Shown: piece after piece, positions 26,858 to 35,677 of the stretch | How positions within the stretch are numbered: the stretch's first letter is position 1 | Layout of the letters: each line of letters opens with the position of its first letter | Assembly: GCA_963807355.1 (NCBI GenBank) | Contig: CAWEBX010000010.1 | Location: 1 to 64,000 of the forward strand | Direction: 5' to 3' | Length of the DNA stretch: 64,000 nt | Source of the DNA: Nitrobacter sp963807355 | GTDB lineage: Bacteria > Pseudomonadota > Alphaproteobacteria > Rhizobiales > Xanthobacteraceae | Position numbers and translations under genes: made by a program | The notes under the pieces: model-generated | The model's database searches: none | What the model saw: only the letters and a program-made list of their open reading frames with translations | Told to the model about the DNA's origin: nothing

Positions 26858-28441
26858 ATGAGGGGCGTGAGTCAGTATGGCAATCGGCGCATTCTTTGCG
26901 TCTTTCCCCGTTACACGTCCTCATTCGGGACATTTGAGCACGCCTATCCCCTGACTGGTGGTGTCCAAGCCTTCATGCCGCCGCAGGGGCTTCTGCTGAT
27001 CGCCGCCTATCTCCCCGCCGACTGGAAAGTCCGTTTCATCGACGAGAATATTCGCTTTGCCACGAATGAGGATTTCGAGTGGGCCGAAGCGGTGTTCGTC
27101 AGCGGCATGCACATCCAGCGCCAGCAGATGAACGATATATGCCGCCGTGCCCACGCCTTCAATCTGCCGGTCGCGCTCGGTGGCCCGTCGGTCAGCGCCT
27201 GTCCCGACTACTATCCAACCTTCGACTACCTTCACGTCGGTGAACTTGGTGATGCCACGGACGATCTGATCGGACGACTGGCGCGCGATCCGTCACGGCC
27301 CGGGAGTCAGGTCGTCCTCAAAACAGCCGACCGGCTGGACATGGATAAATTTCCCATTCCCGCCTACGAACTGGTGGACATCAAGCGTTACTTCCTGGGA
27401 AGCATCCAGTATTCCAGCGGCTGCCCGTATCAGTGCGAGTTCTGCGACATTCCCGGCCTGTATGGCCGCAATCCGCGTCTCAAACGTCCCGAACAGATCA
27501 CGCGTGAACTCGACAAGCTTCTGGAATGCGGCATCAGCGGGTCTGTCTATTTCGTCGACGACAATTTTATCGGTAACCGGAAGGCCGCGCTGGATCTTCT
27601 GCCGCACCTGATCGAATGGCAAAGGAAGACCGGTTTCGTGCTGCGTTTCTCCTGCGAGGCGACGCTGAACATCGCCAAACGCCCGGAGATACTTTCGCAA
27701 ATGCGTGAAGCATTCTTCGCCACGATCTTCTGCGGCATCGAGACACCGGATCCCGTCGCGCTAAAGGCGATGCACAAGGATCACAACATGATGGTCCCCA
27801 TCATGGAGGCCATCCAGACGCTGAACGACTACGGCATGGAGGTAGTGTCCGGAATTATCCTCGGACTCGATACCGACAAGCCCGAAACCGGACAGCATTT
27901 ACTGGATTTCATCGATCACTCCCAGATACCGCTGTTGACCATCAATCTCCTGCAGGCGCTGCCGAAGACGCCGCTGTGGGACCGTCTGAAACGCGAGAAT
28001 CGCCTGATCGAGGACGAGGGCCGCGATTCCAACATCGATTTCCGGTTGCCTTACGACCATGTCGTGGCGACATGGCGCGATTGCATGGGCCGCGCGTACG
28101 AACCTGAAAAGCTTCTGGAGCGCTACGAGTACCAGATCCGCGAAACCTATCCGAAGCGAATCCAGCCGCGCACGCCGCAGCAGAGGTCATGGCGGAATAT
28201 CAAGCTCGGCCTGACCATGCTTCGCAACATTTTCTGGAATGTCGGCGTGTGCGGCGACTACAGGCGTGTGTTCTGGAAATTCGCGCTACGCAGGCTGGCT
28301 CGCGGCGAGATCGAATATCTCATCAGCTCGGTGCTGGTTGCTCATCACCTCATCATGTTCGCGCGCTCGGCCTCTCGCGGCAAAACCAACGCCTCCTACT
28401 ATTCTTTGAAACTGCGGGAAGCCGCGGTTCCCGCGGAATAA
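26858..28441 (+). CDS. hpnP: Hopanoid C-2 methylase HpnP (B12-binding radical SAM)
   Basis: The 527-residue protein starts with a cobalamin-binding-like domain (RRILCVFPRYTSSFGTFEHAYPL). The radical SAM cluster motif C-x3-C-x2-C is at Cys189, Cys193 and Cys196 (SSGCPYQCEFCDIPGLYG). FRFSCEATLNIA-type and IETPDPVALKAM segments match the HpnP/DUF4070 class. It methylates hopanoids at C-2 with SAM and methylcobalamin, making 2-methylhopanoids. ATG 26858 has GGGGAAGG six bases upstream and is preferred over the ATG at 26840. Its position near the hpnC-H cluster supports the call. Confidence 0.92.
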   Translation: MRGVSQYGNRRILCVFPRYTSSFGTFEHAYPLTGGVQAFMPPQGLLLIAAYLPADWKVRFIDENIRFATNEDFEWAEAVFVSGMHIQRQQMNDICRRAHAFNLPVALGGPSVSACPDYYPTFDYLHVGELGDATDDLIGRLARDPSRPGSQVVLKTADRLDMDKFPIPAYELVDIKRYFLGSIQYSSGCPYQCEFCDIPGLYGRNPRLKRPEQITRELDKLLECGISGSVYFVDDNFIGNRKAALDLLPHLIEWQRKTGFVLRFSCEATLNIAKRPEILSQMREAFFATIFCGIETPDPVALKAMHKDHNMMVPIMEAIQTLNDYGMEVVSGIILGLDTDKPETGQHLLDFIDHSQIPLLTINLLQALPKTPLWDRLKRENRLIEDEGRDSNIDFRLPYDHVVATWRDCMGRAYEPEKLLERYEYQIRETYPKRIQPRTPQQRSWRNIKLGLTMLRNIFWNVGVCGDYRRVFWKFALRRLARGEIEYLISSVLVAHHLIMFARSASRGKTNASYYSLKLREAAVPAE

Positions 28442-28765
28442 GCGACTGCGATCGCACCCACCCCGCAGGCTGACAGCTCGAGCGTTCAGCGGGCCACCGA
28501 ACGCTTCCCCGGTCTAAGGCGATGCCTGCGATGGCCCCAGCGCTCGCTTGGAAGGTCCGCCCTTTCGACATCATTTCGCCGTGAGCGGCGTGGATGGGAG
28601 CACAATCGGCCCTTGCTTGTAGTCTATCCGGGAAACGGCTAAACGTTGCGCCCGAAAACCGGTGCATGCTGTCAAGATCGAGCGGATTGCCCGTGGTTTC
28701 CGTCAGCTCCAAAGTCTTTCTGGAAATTTGCTAGACGATGGTTTTCACGACAGGACGGACAGCGC
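28442..28765. other. Gene-free stretch between hpnP and the MMPL transporter gene
   Basis: No coding region, clear promoter or strong terminator is visible. The stretch GCCCGAAAACCGGTGCATG near 28650 resembles the palindromic intergenic repeats elsewhere in this half of the window. Confidence 0.5.
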
Positions 28766-31132
28766 ATGCATGAGCGAAATCCCGATGCTGCCGATCTGAC
28801 CAAACCGGCCAAGCGGACGCTCAGCATCGCTTTCGGATTCGAGCGGATCGGGCTGCTTGCAATGCGCGCGCCGATCCTGTCCTGCATCGTTCTGCTGGCC
28901 ATGGTCGTCGGCGCGGTGTTCGGAATCCAGCGGATCAAAATTGACGATTCGCTTAGCCAGTTGTTCCGTTCCGATACTAGGGAGTATCGCCAGTACGAGG
29001 AAGTCACCAAGCGTTTTCCGTCGACCGAGTTCGATGTGCTGGTGGTGGTCGAGGGCAAGACGCTGCTCGAGCGGGACAACCTCGAAAAGCTGCGGGATCT
29101 GGTCACCGATCTGCAACTGGTCGACGGCGTGCGCGGCCTGATCTCGTTGTTCTCGGCGCGTCAGGCGCCGGAGCCTGGCAAATTGCCTGCGGCGCTGTTT
29201 CCATCCGAATTGCCGGAAGGTGCCGATTACGACAGTTTCATCGAGACCGTGAAGTCCAACGAGATCATTCGCGGCAAGCTGCTGTCAGAGGATGGCACGC
29301 TGGCGCTGGTCGTGCTGTCGCTGCAACCGTCGATCGTCGGCGATAGCAAGTTGAAAACGACCGTTGGCCAGATCCGCAAGGTTATGGACGACGATCTCGC
29401 CGGCACCGGACTCACCAAAGAGCTGTCCGGCGTGCCGGTGATGCAGCTCGAAATCCGCAACGCGGTGGAACGCGACGGGATTATCTATAATGTCGCCGGC
29501 ATTCTGGCTGGCTGCCTGATCGCGATCGTGTTTTTCCGCAAAGTATCCTTCATGGTGATTGCGGCCTTCCCGCCGCTCCTTGCCATCCTGCTGTCATTGG
29601 GCGTTCTGGGATGGGCGAATTTCAGCCTCAACATGTTCCTCAATGTGATGACCCCACTGATCATGGTCATCAGTTTTTCCGATTCGATGCAGTTGACGTT
29701 CGCGGCGCGCGATCGCTTGATCGCCGGCGAGGACAAGTATTCCGCTTTTCGCAATGCTGTCCTCGTGGTCGGGCCGGCCTGCGTCCTGACCCATGCGACC
29801 GCCGGAATCTCTTTCCTCGCGCTACAGTTTTCCAACTCGGATTTGATCCGCAGCTTCGGCGAGGCCGGCCTGATGGCGACGATCATCGCGCTCCTCGCGG
29901 TGCTGCTGCTGGTGCCGGTGTTCGGAGTTTTGCTTGTTCGTGACGAGCGGCGTTTCGCGGAGAAATTCAAAACGGCGGACTGGGGCGTGCAGGCGCTGCG
30001 CCGATTCTGTGCCTGGATCGCGGTGCGGATGGTGGGGCGCCCCGGTTTCTTCAGCCTGCTGGCCCTGCTGGTGGTCGGCGGTCTTGCGGTGGTCTACGCC
30101 AACCTCGAACCGCGCTATCGGCTCGCGGATCAGGTGCCCGACAAGCAGCAGGCGGTGGCGGCCAGCGGCCGTCTCGATGCAAAGCTCACCGGCGCCAACC
30201 CGATTGATATCCTCATCGAATTTCCCAAGGGCGAGACGCTATATTCGCCGCAGACGCTCGCCACCATCGCCGAGGTCCATAGGCTGGTGGAAGAGCAGGC
30301 CGGCGTCGGCAACGTCTGGTCGCTCGAAACGTTGCGGCGCTGGCTCGCCGAAAAGGCCGGCAGCCACGACGTCGCGACGCTCAAGGAATATGTCAGCGTC
30401 ATTCCCAAGCATCTGGTGCGCCGCTTCATCTCGGAAGACCAGACTGCAGTCGTGGTCTCAGGCCGCGTGCCCGACAAGGATTCCAGCCAGATACTGCCGG
30501 TGGTGGAAAAGCTCGACCACGCCATGGATGCGGTCAGGACAGCGCATCCCGGTTATGAAATCGCTGTCACCGGCCTGTCGGCCATCGCCGCTCGTAACAG
30601 CGCTAGCATGATCGAGAAACTCAACCACGGTCTGACGATCGAGTTTGCCCTGGTCGCGGTGTTCATTGGACTCGCATTCCGTTCGGTTGTCGTGATGTTT
30701 GCCTGTGTTCTGCCCGGGATTTTCCCGGTCGTGCTGTCCGGCACGGTGCTGTGGGCACTCGGGGAGGGGCTGCAATTCGCCAGCGTGGTGGCTCTCACGG
30801 TGTCGTTCGGCCTAGGGCTTAGCGCAACAATCCATTTCCTCAACCGCCTGCGATCAGAGAGCCAGCCGGGTATCGGCGCCGGTAAGGCGGTTGAGCGCGC
30901 AACCGTGCTGATGGGACCGGCGCTGATCCTCACCACCGTGGTGTTGGCCTGCGGTCTGGTCGTGACAGTGTTTTCGGATCTGCCGTCGTTGCGCCTGTTC
31001 GGTTGGCTCAGCGCCTTCGCCATGGTCGCCGCTCTTGTGGCGGACTTCCTGATCCTTCGCCCCACGGCGATGTGGTTGATTACCTTTGCTGAGCGTTTCC
31101 GCCGCAACAGCCAGGCGAAGCCGGCGAAATAA
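28766..31132 (+). CDS. MMPL/RND-superfamily transporter next to hpnP
   Basis: The 788-residue protein has two repeats, each with one N-terminal helix, a periplasmic domain and a five-helix sterol-sensing-like bundle (for example ILAGCLIAIVFFRKVSFMVI and VAVFIGLAFRSVVVMFAC). The first periplasmic segment contains IDDSLSQLFRSDTREYRQYEE, a pattern shared with HpnN-like and sterol/lipid exporters. Its architecture resembles HpnN at 41308 but sequence and length differ, so it is a paralogous lipid exporter. Position beside hpnP suggests a role in moving methylated or modified hopanoids; that is inference. Coding is intact. Confidence 0.82.
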   Translation: MHERNPDAADLTKPAKRTLSIAFGFERIGLLAMRAPILSCIVLLAMVVGAVFGIQRIKIDDSLSQLFRSDTREYRQYEEVTKRFPSTEFDVLVVVEGKTLLERDNLEKLRDLVTDLQLVDGVRGLISLFSARQAPEPGKLPAALFPSELPEGADYDSFIETVKSNEIIRGKLLSEDGTLALVVLSLQPSIVGDSKLKTTVGQIRKVMDDDLAGTGLTKELSGVPVMQLEIRNAVERDGIIYNVAGILAGCLIAIVFFRKVSFMVIAAFPPLLAILLSLGVLGWANFSLNMFLNVMTPLIMVISFSDSMQLTFAARDRLIAGEDKYSAFRNAVLVVGPACVLTHATAGISFLALQFSNSDLIRSFGEAGLMATIIALLAVLLLVPVFGVLLVRDERRFAEKFKTADWGVQALRRFCAWIAVRMVGRPGFFSLLALLVVGGLAVVYANLEPRYRLADQVPDKQQAVAASGRLDAKLTGANPIDILIEFPKGETLYSPQTLATIAEVHRLVEEQAGVGNVWSLETLRRWLAEKAGSHDVATLKEYVSVIPKHLVRRFISEDQTAVVVSGRVPDKDSSQILPVVEKLDHAMDAVRTAHPGYEIAVTGLSAIAARNSASMIEKLNHGLTIEFALVAVFIGLAFRSVVVMFACVLPGIFPVVLSGTVLWALGEGLQFASVVALTVSFGLGLSATIHFLNRLRSESQPGIGAGKAVERATVLMGPALILTTVVLACGLVVTVFSDLPSLRLFGWLSAFAMVAALVADFLILRPTAMWLITFAERFRRNSQAKPAK

Positions 31133-31173
31133 GTTTAAGGTGGCGGATCCAGACACTCTATCAGGTTGCGGCC

Positions 31174-31674
31174 TCAGCTACGTACCATGGTGATGGAAAC
31201 GTTTCTGATTTCACCTTTCGAGGTGATCCAGACCGATTGCCTTTTGTCCTGGGTGCGTATCGTCAGGTTTGCGGCATAGCCGGCGGCTTGCGCGAACACT
31301 TCGATCTCGCCGCCTCCCGCGCGGCCGCGCAGGGAGCCGAACAGATTGCGGCTGGCTTCGCTCCATTGCCCGGTAATCTCACTGCCATGGCTGACAACGT
31401 TGCTGGAGAGATCGAACCTGTAGCTGTCGCTGGCGCAATGCAGGTTCTGGTTCATGGTCGTGCCTGTGCGGTCCACCCTGTAAGACGCTTTGCAGCGAAT
31501 GTTCTCTTTCGATCCGTCTGACAGAGTGACCGTGCCTTTTCCAGACCAGTTTCCCCCGAAGCCTGCAAACGGAGCAGACTGGCCGAAGCTAGCCGGGGCG
31601 GACAATGCAAGGCCCGCGACAAGGCCCGCTGCACTCGCCGATCTCCGAATCAGCTTGATGGAAAACAGCTTCAT
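31174..31674 (-). CDS. Secreted conserved hypothetical protein
   Basis: The 166-residue product has a clear signal peptide (MKLFSIKLIRRSASAAGLVAG, then LALSAPASFGQS with an A-x-A-like cleavage region) and a small beta-rich mature domain with GGNWSGKGTVTLSDGS, two cysteines (IRCKASY, LHCASDS) and a C-terminal ITMVRS. I chose the inner ATG at 31674 because it directly precedes the signal peptide. Proteins like this are widespread and uncharacterised in Bradyrhizobiaceae. The gene is convergent with the MMPL transporter gene. Confidence 0.75.
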   Translation of the reverse strand: MKLFSIKLIRRSASAAGLVAGLALSAPASFGQSAPFAGFGGNWSGKGTVTLSDGSKENIRCKASYRVDRTGTTMNQNLHCASDSYRFDLSSNVVSHGSEITGQWSEASRNLFGSLRGRAGGGEIEVFAQAAGYAANLTIRTQDKRQSVWITSKGEIRNVSITMVRS

Positions 31675-32190
31675 GCCCGGTTTCCTATCAAAAGGTGCTT
31701 GGCAATGATTCCGTGCTGTATCTTTAGTCTTACCGCGCCTCACGAGGTTCAATCTTCAAAGCCGAAGTTGCCGCAGTGTAGCCGCTATGAGCAGATTTGA
31801 ACCGTCACCAAACTAAGCGGATGGCACTTGACTGACCATCGGCAAACCTGCCACGTGATTTTAGTCGATTATTTCAGGCGTGTTAGAAATTATCATTGGG
31901 AAAACTGTTGGGCTGCAGCGGTATCCGGCGGTCGCCGCAATTTTAGCCGCATTCGCAGCGCTTTTGGCATTAGGATGTCCTCAGGAATGCCCCAGGTTGA
32001 TCGTGATCGCTGTGTGCCGCGGCAGACAGACGTTGGCAGCTTTGACACGTCCGTATCCTCTTGCGAACTCTTTCGATATGGTATCGATAAAGGGTTTGTG
32101 ACGTGATTGCCTCCAAGATTTGAAATGCCTGTCATCCGGTATGCGCCGCGTTGTGCAGGATCGAACTCTCCCTCGTTGCAGTGAAGGATT
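31675..32190. other. Gene-free stretch upstream of two divergent secreted-protein genes
   Basis: Only short, unconvincing open frames occur. Composition is more AT-rich than neighbouring genes, as expected of regulatory DNA, but I find no operator palindrome or canonical promoter pair that I would defend. Confidence 0.5.
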
Positions 32191-32520
32191 ATGATGTCCA
32201 AGATTTTATTCTCGCTCGCCCTCCTTTTATCATTCGGCTCGACCGTGGCGATGGCACAGGTCCGAGGGCAACCGTATGGCGGGCAGTTCCAAGGACAACC
32301 GTACGGTGGGCAGCTCCAAGGGCTACCGCCCGGTGGGCAGGTCCAAGGGCAACCGCACAGCGGGACTGAAGCGGAACACCGCGCCTGCGCGCGGGACGTC
32401 AGCCGTTTCTGCCGTCCAGTGATGGATCAGGGCGATTTCGCGGTTCTCGCGTGCTTGCAGCAGAATCGCCCGAAAATCTCAAAGACGTGTAACCAGGTTC
32501 TGGCGAACCATGGCCAGTAA
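32191..32520 (+). CDS. Secreted Cys-rich protein with Gln/Gly-rich repeats
   Basis: The 109-residue product has a signal peptide (MMSKILFSLALLLSFGSTVAMAQ split as charged start, hydrophobic core and A-x-A cleavage). Three 9-residue units of the type GGQ-x-QGQP-Y/H follow (residues about 30-56). The C-terminal part has four Cys spaced as in the short Cys-rich (GLG1/FGFR-type) repeat: ACARDVSRFCRP, VLACLQQN and KTCNQVL. Two disulfides are likely. It should be periplasmic; function unknown. It precedes the hpnC operon but has its own end. Confidence 0.75.
   Translation: MMSKILFSLALLLSFGSTVAMAQVRGQPYGGQFQGQPYGGQLQGLPPGGQVQGQPHSGTEAEHRACARDVSRFCRPVMDQGDFAVLACLQQNRPKISKTCNQVLANHGQ
32278..32358 (+). 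repeat. Three tandem 27-bp coding repeats
   Basis: Units 32278-32304, 32305-32331 and 32332-32358 are imperfect copies encoding GGQFQGQPY, GGQLQGLPP and GGQVQGQPH. The number of units probably varies between strains by slippage. Confidence 0.8.
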
Positions 32521-32592
32521 AGCATATCATCTCGCTTTATCCGTTCCCTTTTCGTAGCGTCGGGCGCTGGGGCTAAAAAGCGAAAGATAGCA

Positions 32593-32664
32593 TTGGTTTA
32601 GCCCGCAGTTTCCCCTATATGGAGCGCGGGCGACTCTCTGCCCGTCGGTTTCGGAACCGGCGGG
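32593..32664 (+). promoter_or_regulatory. Probable hpnC operon promoter and leader hairpin
   Basis: TTGGTT (32593-32598) and TATATG (32616-32621) are separated by 17 bases. The predicted transcript would begin near 32628 and soon form a stem of CCCGTCGGTT (32641-32650) with AACCGGCGGG (32655-32664), one G-U pair, and a 4-nt TCGG loop, about 37 bases before hpnC. A regulatory role for the hairpin is inference. Confidence 0.5.
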
Positions 32665-32701
32665 AGGCCCGATTGCGATTCAGTCAACGTAACCGGTCCT
32701 G

Positions 32702-33580
32702 ATGCCTGCCGCGAACCAACTGCGATCCGGAAAGACCCATCGCGACGAGAACTTTCCCGTCGCGTCGTGGGTTATTCATCCGCGTCACCGCGGACTGATC
32801 CTAGCGTTCTACAATTTCGTCCGGACGGCGGATGACATCGCCGATCACGCCGAGCTTGGTGAAAAGGACAAGCTTGCCTGGCTCGATTTGTTCGAGAGTG
32901 AGCTTCTGGGGCAGGGGGATAGCCAGCCCGAAGCCGTGAACCTTCGCAAGGCGCTGGCGCAACGGTCGATGCCTCCGCGCCATGCCGTCGACGTGCTAAA
33001 GGCGTTCCGAATGGACGTCACCAAGCTGCGCTACGAGACCTGGGATGACGTGATCGACTATTGCCGCTATTCGGCGATGCCAGTCGGACGATTCATGCTC
33101 GACGTGCACGGCGAGAGCGAAGAGACCTGGGTCGCGTCGGACGCGCTGTGCGCCGGCCTGCAGATCAACAACCATCTTCAGGATTGCGCCAAGGATTACA
33201 GAAACCTCAACCGCGTTTATCTGCCGCGCGATGCGCTTGCTGCATCGGGCGCCTCCGTGGAGATGCTCGGGGACGACAAAGCCCCGCCGGTGCTCCTGCG
33301 ATGCTTGCAAGCGCTCGCTGGACGAACCGAAGCATTGCTCAACCAGGGCCGGCCGCTCGCGGGTGAGATCAGGGATATGCGGCTAGGACTTGAAGTCGCC
33401 GTGATCCAGATGTTCGCCGACAGGATCGTCGCGCTGCTGAAGGTGCGCGATCCCTTGAGCGAGACGGTTCATCTGAAGCCCCTGCAATTGCTCGGCTACA
33501 GCGTCGCCGGCATCACCACGGAAATGCTCCGCCGTTCGGTTCGGCGCCGGCCGATGTCGAACCCGGCTGCTGGCGCATGA
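32702..33580 (+). CDS. hpnC: Squalene biosynthesis enzyme HpnC (hydroxysqualene synthase)
   Basis: The 292-residue protein is a trans-isoprenyl diphosphate synthase of the HpnC type. The first Asp-rich motif is NFVRTADDIADHAEL and the second is LQINNHLQDCAKDYRNLNRVYLP. In the HpnCDE route, HpnD makes presqualene diphosphate, HpnC converts it to hydroxysqualene and HpnE reduces this to squalene (established for this pathway). It is the first gene of a tightly packed hpnC-D-E-F-G run, overlapping hpnD by four bases. Confidence 0.94.
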   Translation: MPAANQLRSGKTHRDENFPVASWVIHPRHRGLILAFYNFVRTADDIADHAELGEKDKLAWLDLFESELLGQGDSQPEAVNLRKALAQRSMPPRHAVDVLKAFRMDVTKLRYETWDDVIDYCRYSAMPVGRFMLDVHGESEETWVASDALCAGLQINNHLQDCAKDYRNLNRVYLPRDALAASGASVEMLGDDKAPPVLLRCLQALAGRTEALLNQGRPLAGEIRDMRLGLEVAVIQMFADRIVALLKVRDPLSETVHLKPLQLLGYSVAGITTEMLRRSVRRRPMSNPAAGA

Positions 33581-34411
33581 CAATCGAGACGACAGATGCC
33601 AGTTCGGGAGCGACTGCCTCCAGCAGCTCGTTCTACGCGGCGATGCGTATCTTGCCGCGCACGCAACGCGAGGCGATGTTCCAGATCTACACGTTTTGCC
33701 GTTACGTGGACGACATTGCCGATTTCGGATCATCCGCGGCCCGAACGGCAGGCCGCGCTTCAGCAGTGGCGTGACGACATTGATGCGCTCTACCGGGGGC
33801 AGGCCCCAGGGCGGTTGCGCGATTACGCCACCTCCGTTCGCGCCTTTGGCCTGCGCCGCGAGGATTTCCTCGCCGTCATCGACGGCATGGAAATGGACGT
33901 GCTGGCGGATATCCTTGCGCCCGACGATGCCACGCTCGATCTGTATTGTGATCGCGTCGCAAGCGCCGTCGGGCGGCTATCGGTTCGGGTGTTTGGATTG
34001 CCAGAGCAGGACGGCATTCTGCTTAGTCACCATCTTGGCCGTGCACTGCAGTTGACAAACATCCTGCGTGACCTCGACGAGGACGCGGCGCTTGGACGGT
34101 TGTATCTTCCGCGCGAAGGCTTGCTTCACGCCGGTATCAGCAGCTTCAATCCGGCCGCCGTGATATCGAACCCGGCGCTCCCGCAGGTCTGTGCCGAGCT
34201 GGTGGAGCGGGCGCGGGGACATTTCGCCAAATCGGACGAAATCATGAATTGCAACTCGCGTCGTGCCGTGCGCGCGCCGCGCATCATGTCGAGATACTAT
34301 CACGCCATATTGGATCTGCTGGAGGATCGCGGCTTTCAGTCGCCGCGGTTACCTGTCCGCGTGAGCCCCGCGGCGAAGATCGCCATTGTTCTCCGATACG
34401 CGTTGATCTGA
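33577..34411 (+). CDS. hpnD: Presqualene diphosphate synthase HpnD, frameshifted
   Basis: The N-terminal part holds YAAMRILPRTQREAMFQIYTFCRYVDDIAD, the first Asp-rich motif; the rest, in the +1 frame, holds ALQLTNILRDLDEDAALGRLYLP, the second. One extra T in GATTTCGG (33722-33726, expected GATTCGG) breaks the frame; removing it restores DIADSDHPRPERQAAL and a protein of about 278 residues, normal for HpnD. It condenses two farnesyl diphosphates to presqualene diphosphate. Its start overlaps the hpnC stop (ATGA) and its stop overlaps the hpnE start. Confidence 0.93.
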
Positions 34412-35664
34412 TGCAAAGAACCGTTCATATCGCCGGTGGCGGCATTTCCGGTCTTTCAGCGGGTGTGCGTCTGGCCGATGCCGGCTATCGGGTTCGCGTG
34501 TACGAGGCCGCGCAACAGGTAGGTGGCCGTTGCCGTTCCTATTTCGACGGCGCGACCAATCTCACGATCGACAACGGCAACCATCTGGTGCTTTCCGGCA
34601 ACCACAGTGTGCTGGCCTATGCACGCAAGATTGGTTCCGAAGCTGGCTTGCAGGGGCCGCCGAAGGCCGAATTTCAGTTTATCGATATTGCCGCCAATAA
34701 ACGCTGGACCTTGCAGATCAACGACGGGCGGGTTCCGTTCTGGGTTTTCGACCGCAACCGCCGGGTGCCGGATACATCGCTCGCAGACTATTTTGCCCTC
34801 GCGCCGCTGATTTGGGCCAATGCCCGCACGCGAGTTGGCAATGCCATCAAGTGCGAAGGCGTGCTTTACAAACGGCTGGTGCTGCCGCTCCTGCTTGCGG
34901 CGCTGAACATCGACCCGCCCGACGGATCGGCGGGTCTCGCCGGTACGATCATTCGCGAAACGCTGCTGGCGGGTGGTCAGGCGTGCCGCCCGCTGATCGC
35001 GCGCGACGGACTGAGCTCGGTACTGATCGAGCCGGCGATCGACTACATTCGTGCCAGGGGTGGCAGCGTCGATATCGGCCACGAAGTACGGCAGATCACC
35101 ATGGCGAACGATCGGGTTACGGCGCTCTCGCTGGGGGATCAGACCATCGCGCTCGACCCGGACGACGCCGTCGTGATGGCGGTGCCGCCGCGATCGGCAG
35201 CCACGCTGGTGCCCGGCCTTACGGTGCCGACGAAATTCCGCGCCATCGTCAATGCACACTTCCGCTTCGTTCCACCGCCACATCACCCCCCGATGATCGG
35301 CGTCGTGAATGGCCTGATTGAATGGCTGTTCGCGTTTCAGGACCGCTTTTCCATCACCATCAGCGGCGGCGACCGGCTGGTGGACATGCCGCGCGAGGAA
35401 CTGGCGCGGGCGATCTGGAAGGACATCTGCGTGGTCGCGGGTATCGAAGCCGAGATGCCGGCCTGGCAGATCGTGCGCGAGCGCCGCGCCACATTCGAGG
35501 CCTCGCCCGAACAGGCAGCCCTGCGTCCGGGAGCGCTGACGGCGTGGAAAAACCTGTTCCTTGCCGGCGATTGGACTGATACGGGGTTGCCGGCAACCAT
35601 CGAGGGATCGGTCCGCTCCGGAAACCGGGCTGCCGATCACGTTCTGAAAGCCCGTTCAATCTGA
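34411..35664 (+). CDS. hpnE: Hydroxysqualene dehydroxylase HpnE (FAD amine-oxidase family)
   Basis: The 417-residue flavoprotein starts MQRTVHIAGGGISGLSAGVRLADAG, the FAD-binding Rossmann motif, followed by GGRCRSYFDG. Near the end, NLFLAGDWTDTGLPATIEGSVRSG is the second FAD segment of phytoene desaturase/amine oxidase-like enzymes. In this pathway it reduces hydroxysqualene to squalene. Its ATG shares its A with the hpnD stop, so translation is coupled; it ends 13 bases before hpnF. Confidence 0.93.
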   Translation: MQRTVHIAGGGISGLSAGVRLADAGYRVRVYEAAQQVGGRCRSYFDGATNLTIDNGNHLVLSGNHSVLAYARKIGSEAGLQGPPKAEFQFIDIAANKRWTLQINDGRVPFWVFDRNRRVPDTSLADYFALAPLIWANARTRVGNAIKCEGVLYKRLVLPLLLAALNIDPPDGSAGLAGTIIRETLLAGGQACRPLIARDGLSSVLIEPAIDYIRARGGSVDIGHEVRQITMANDRVTALSLGDQTIALDPDDAVVMAVPPRSAATLVPGLTVPTKFRAIVNAHFRFVPPPHHPPMIGVVNGLIEWLFAFQDRFSITISGGDRLVDMPREELARAIWKDICVVAGIEAEMPAWQIVRERRATFEASPEQAALRPGALTAWKNLFLAGDWTDTGLPATIEGSVRSGNRAADHVLKARSI

Positions 35665-35677
35665 GACATCAGTCGCC

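Noticed and set aside
31828..32106. Small plus-strand gene of about 90 codons between the two secreted-protein genes
   Set aside because: No ribosome-binding site, biased composition or recognisable motif supports it.
32278..32358. Short CRISPR-like array
   Set aside because: The three 27-bp units are contiguous with no spacers and are in frame within a coding sequence.
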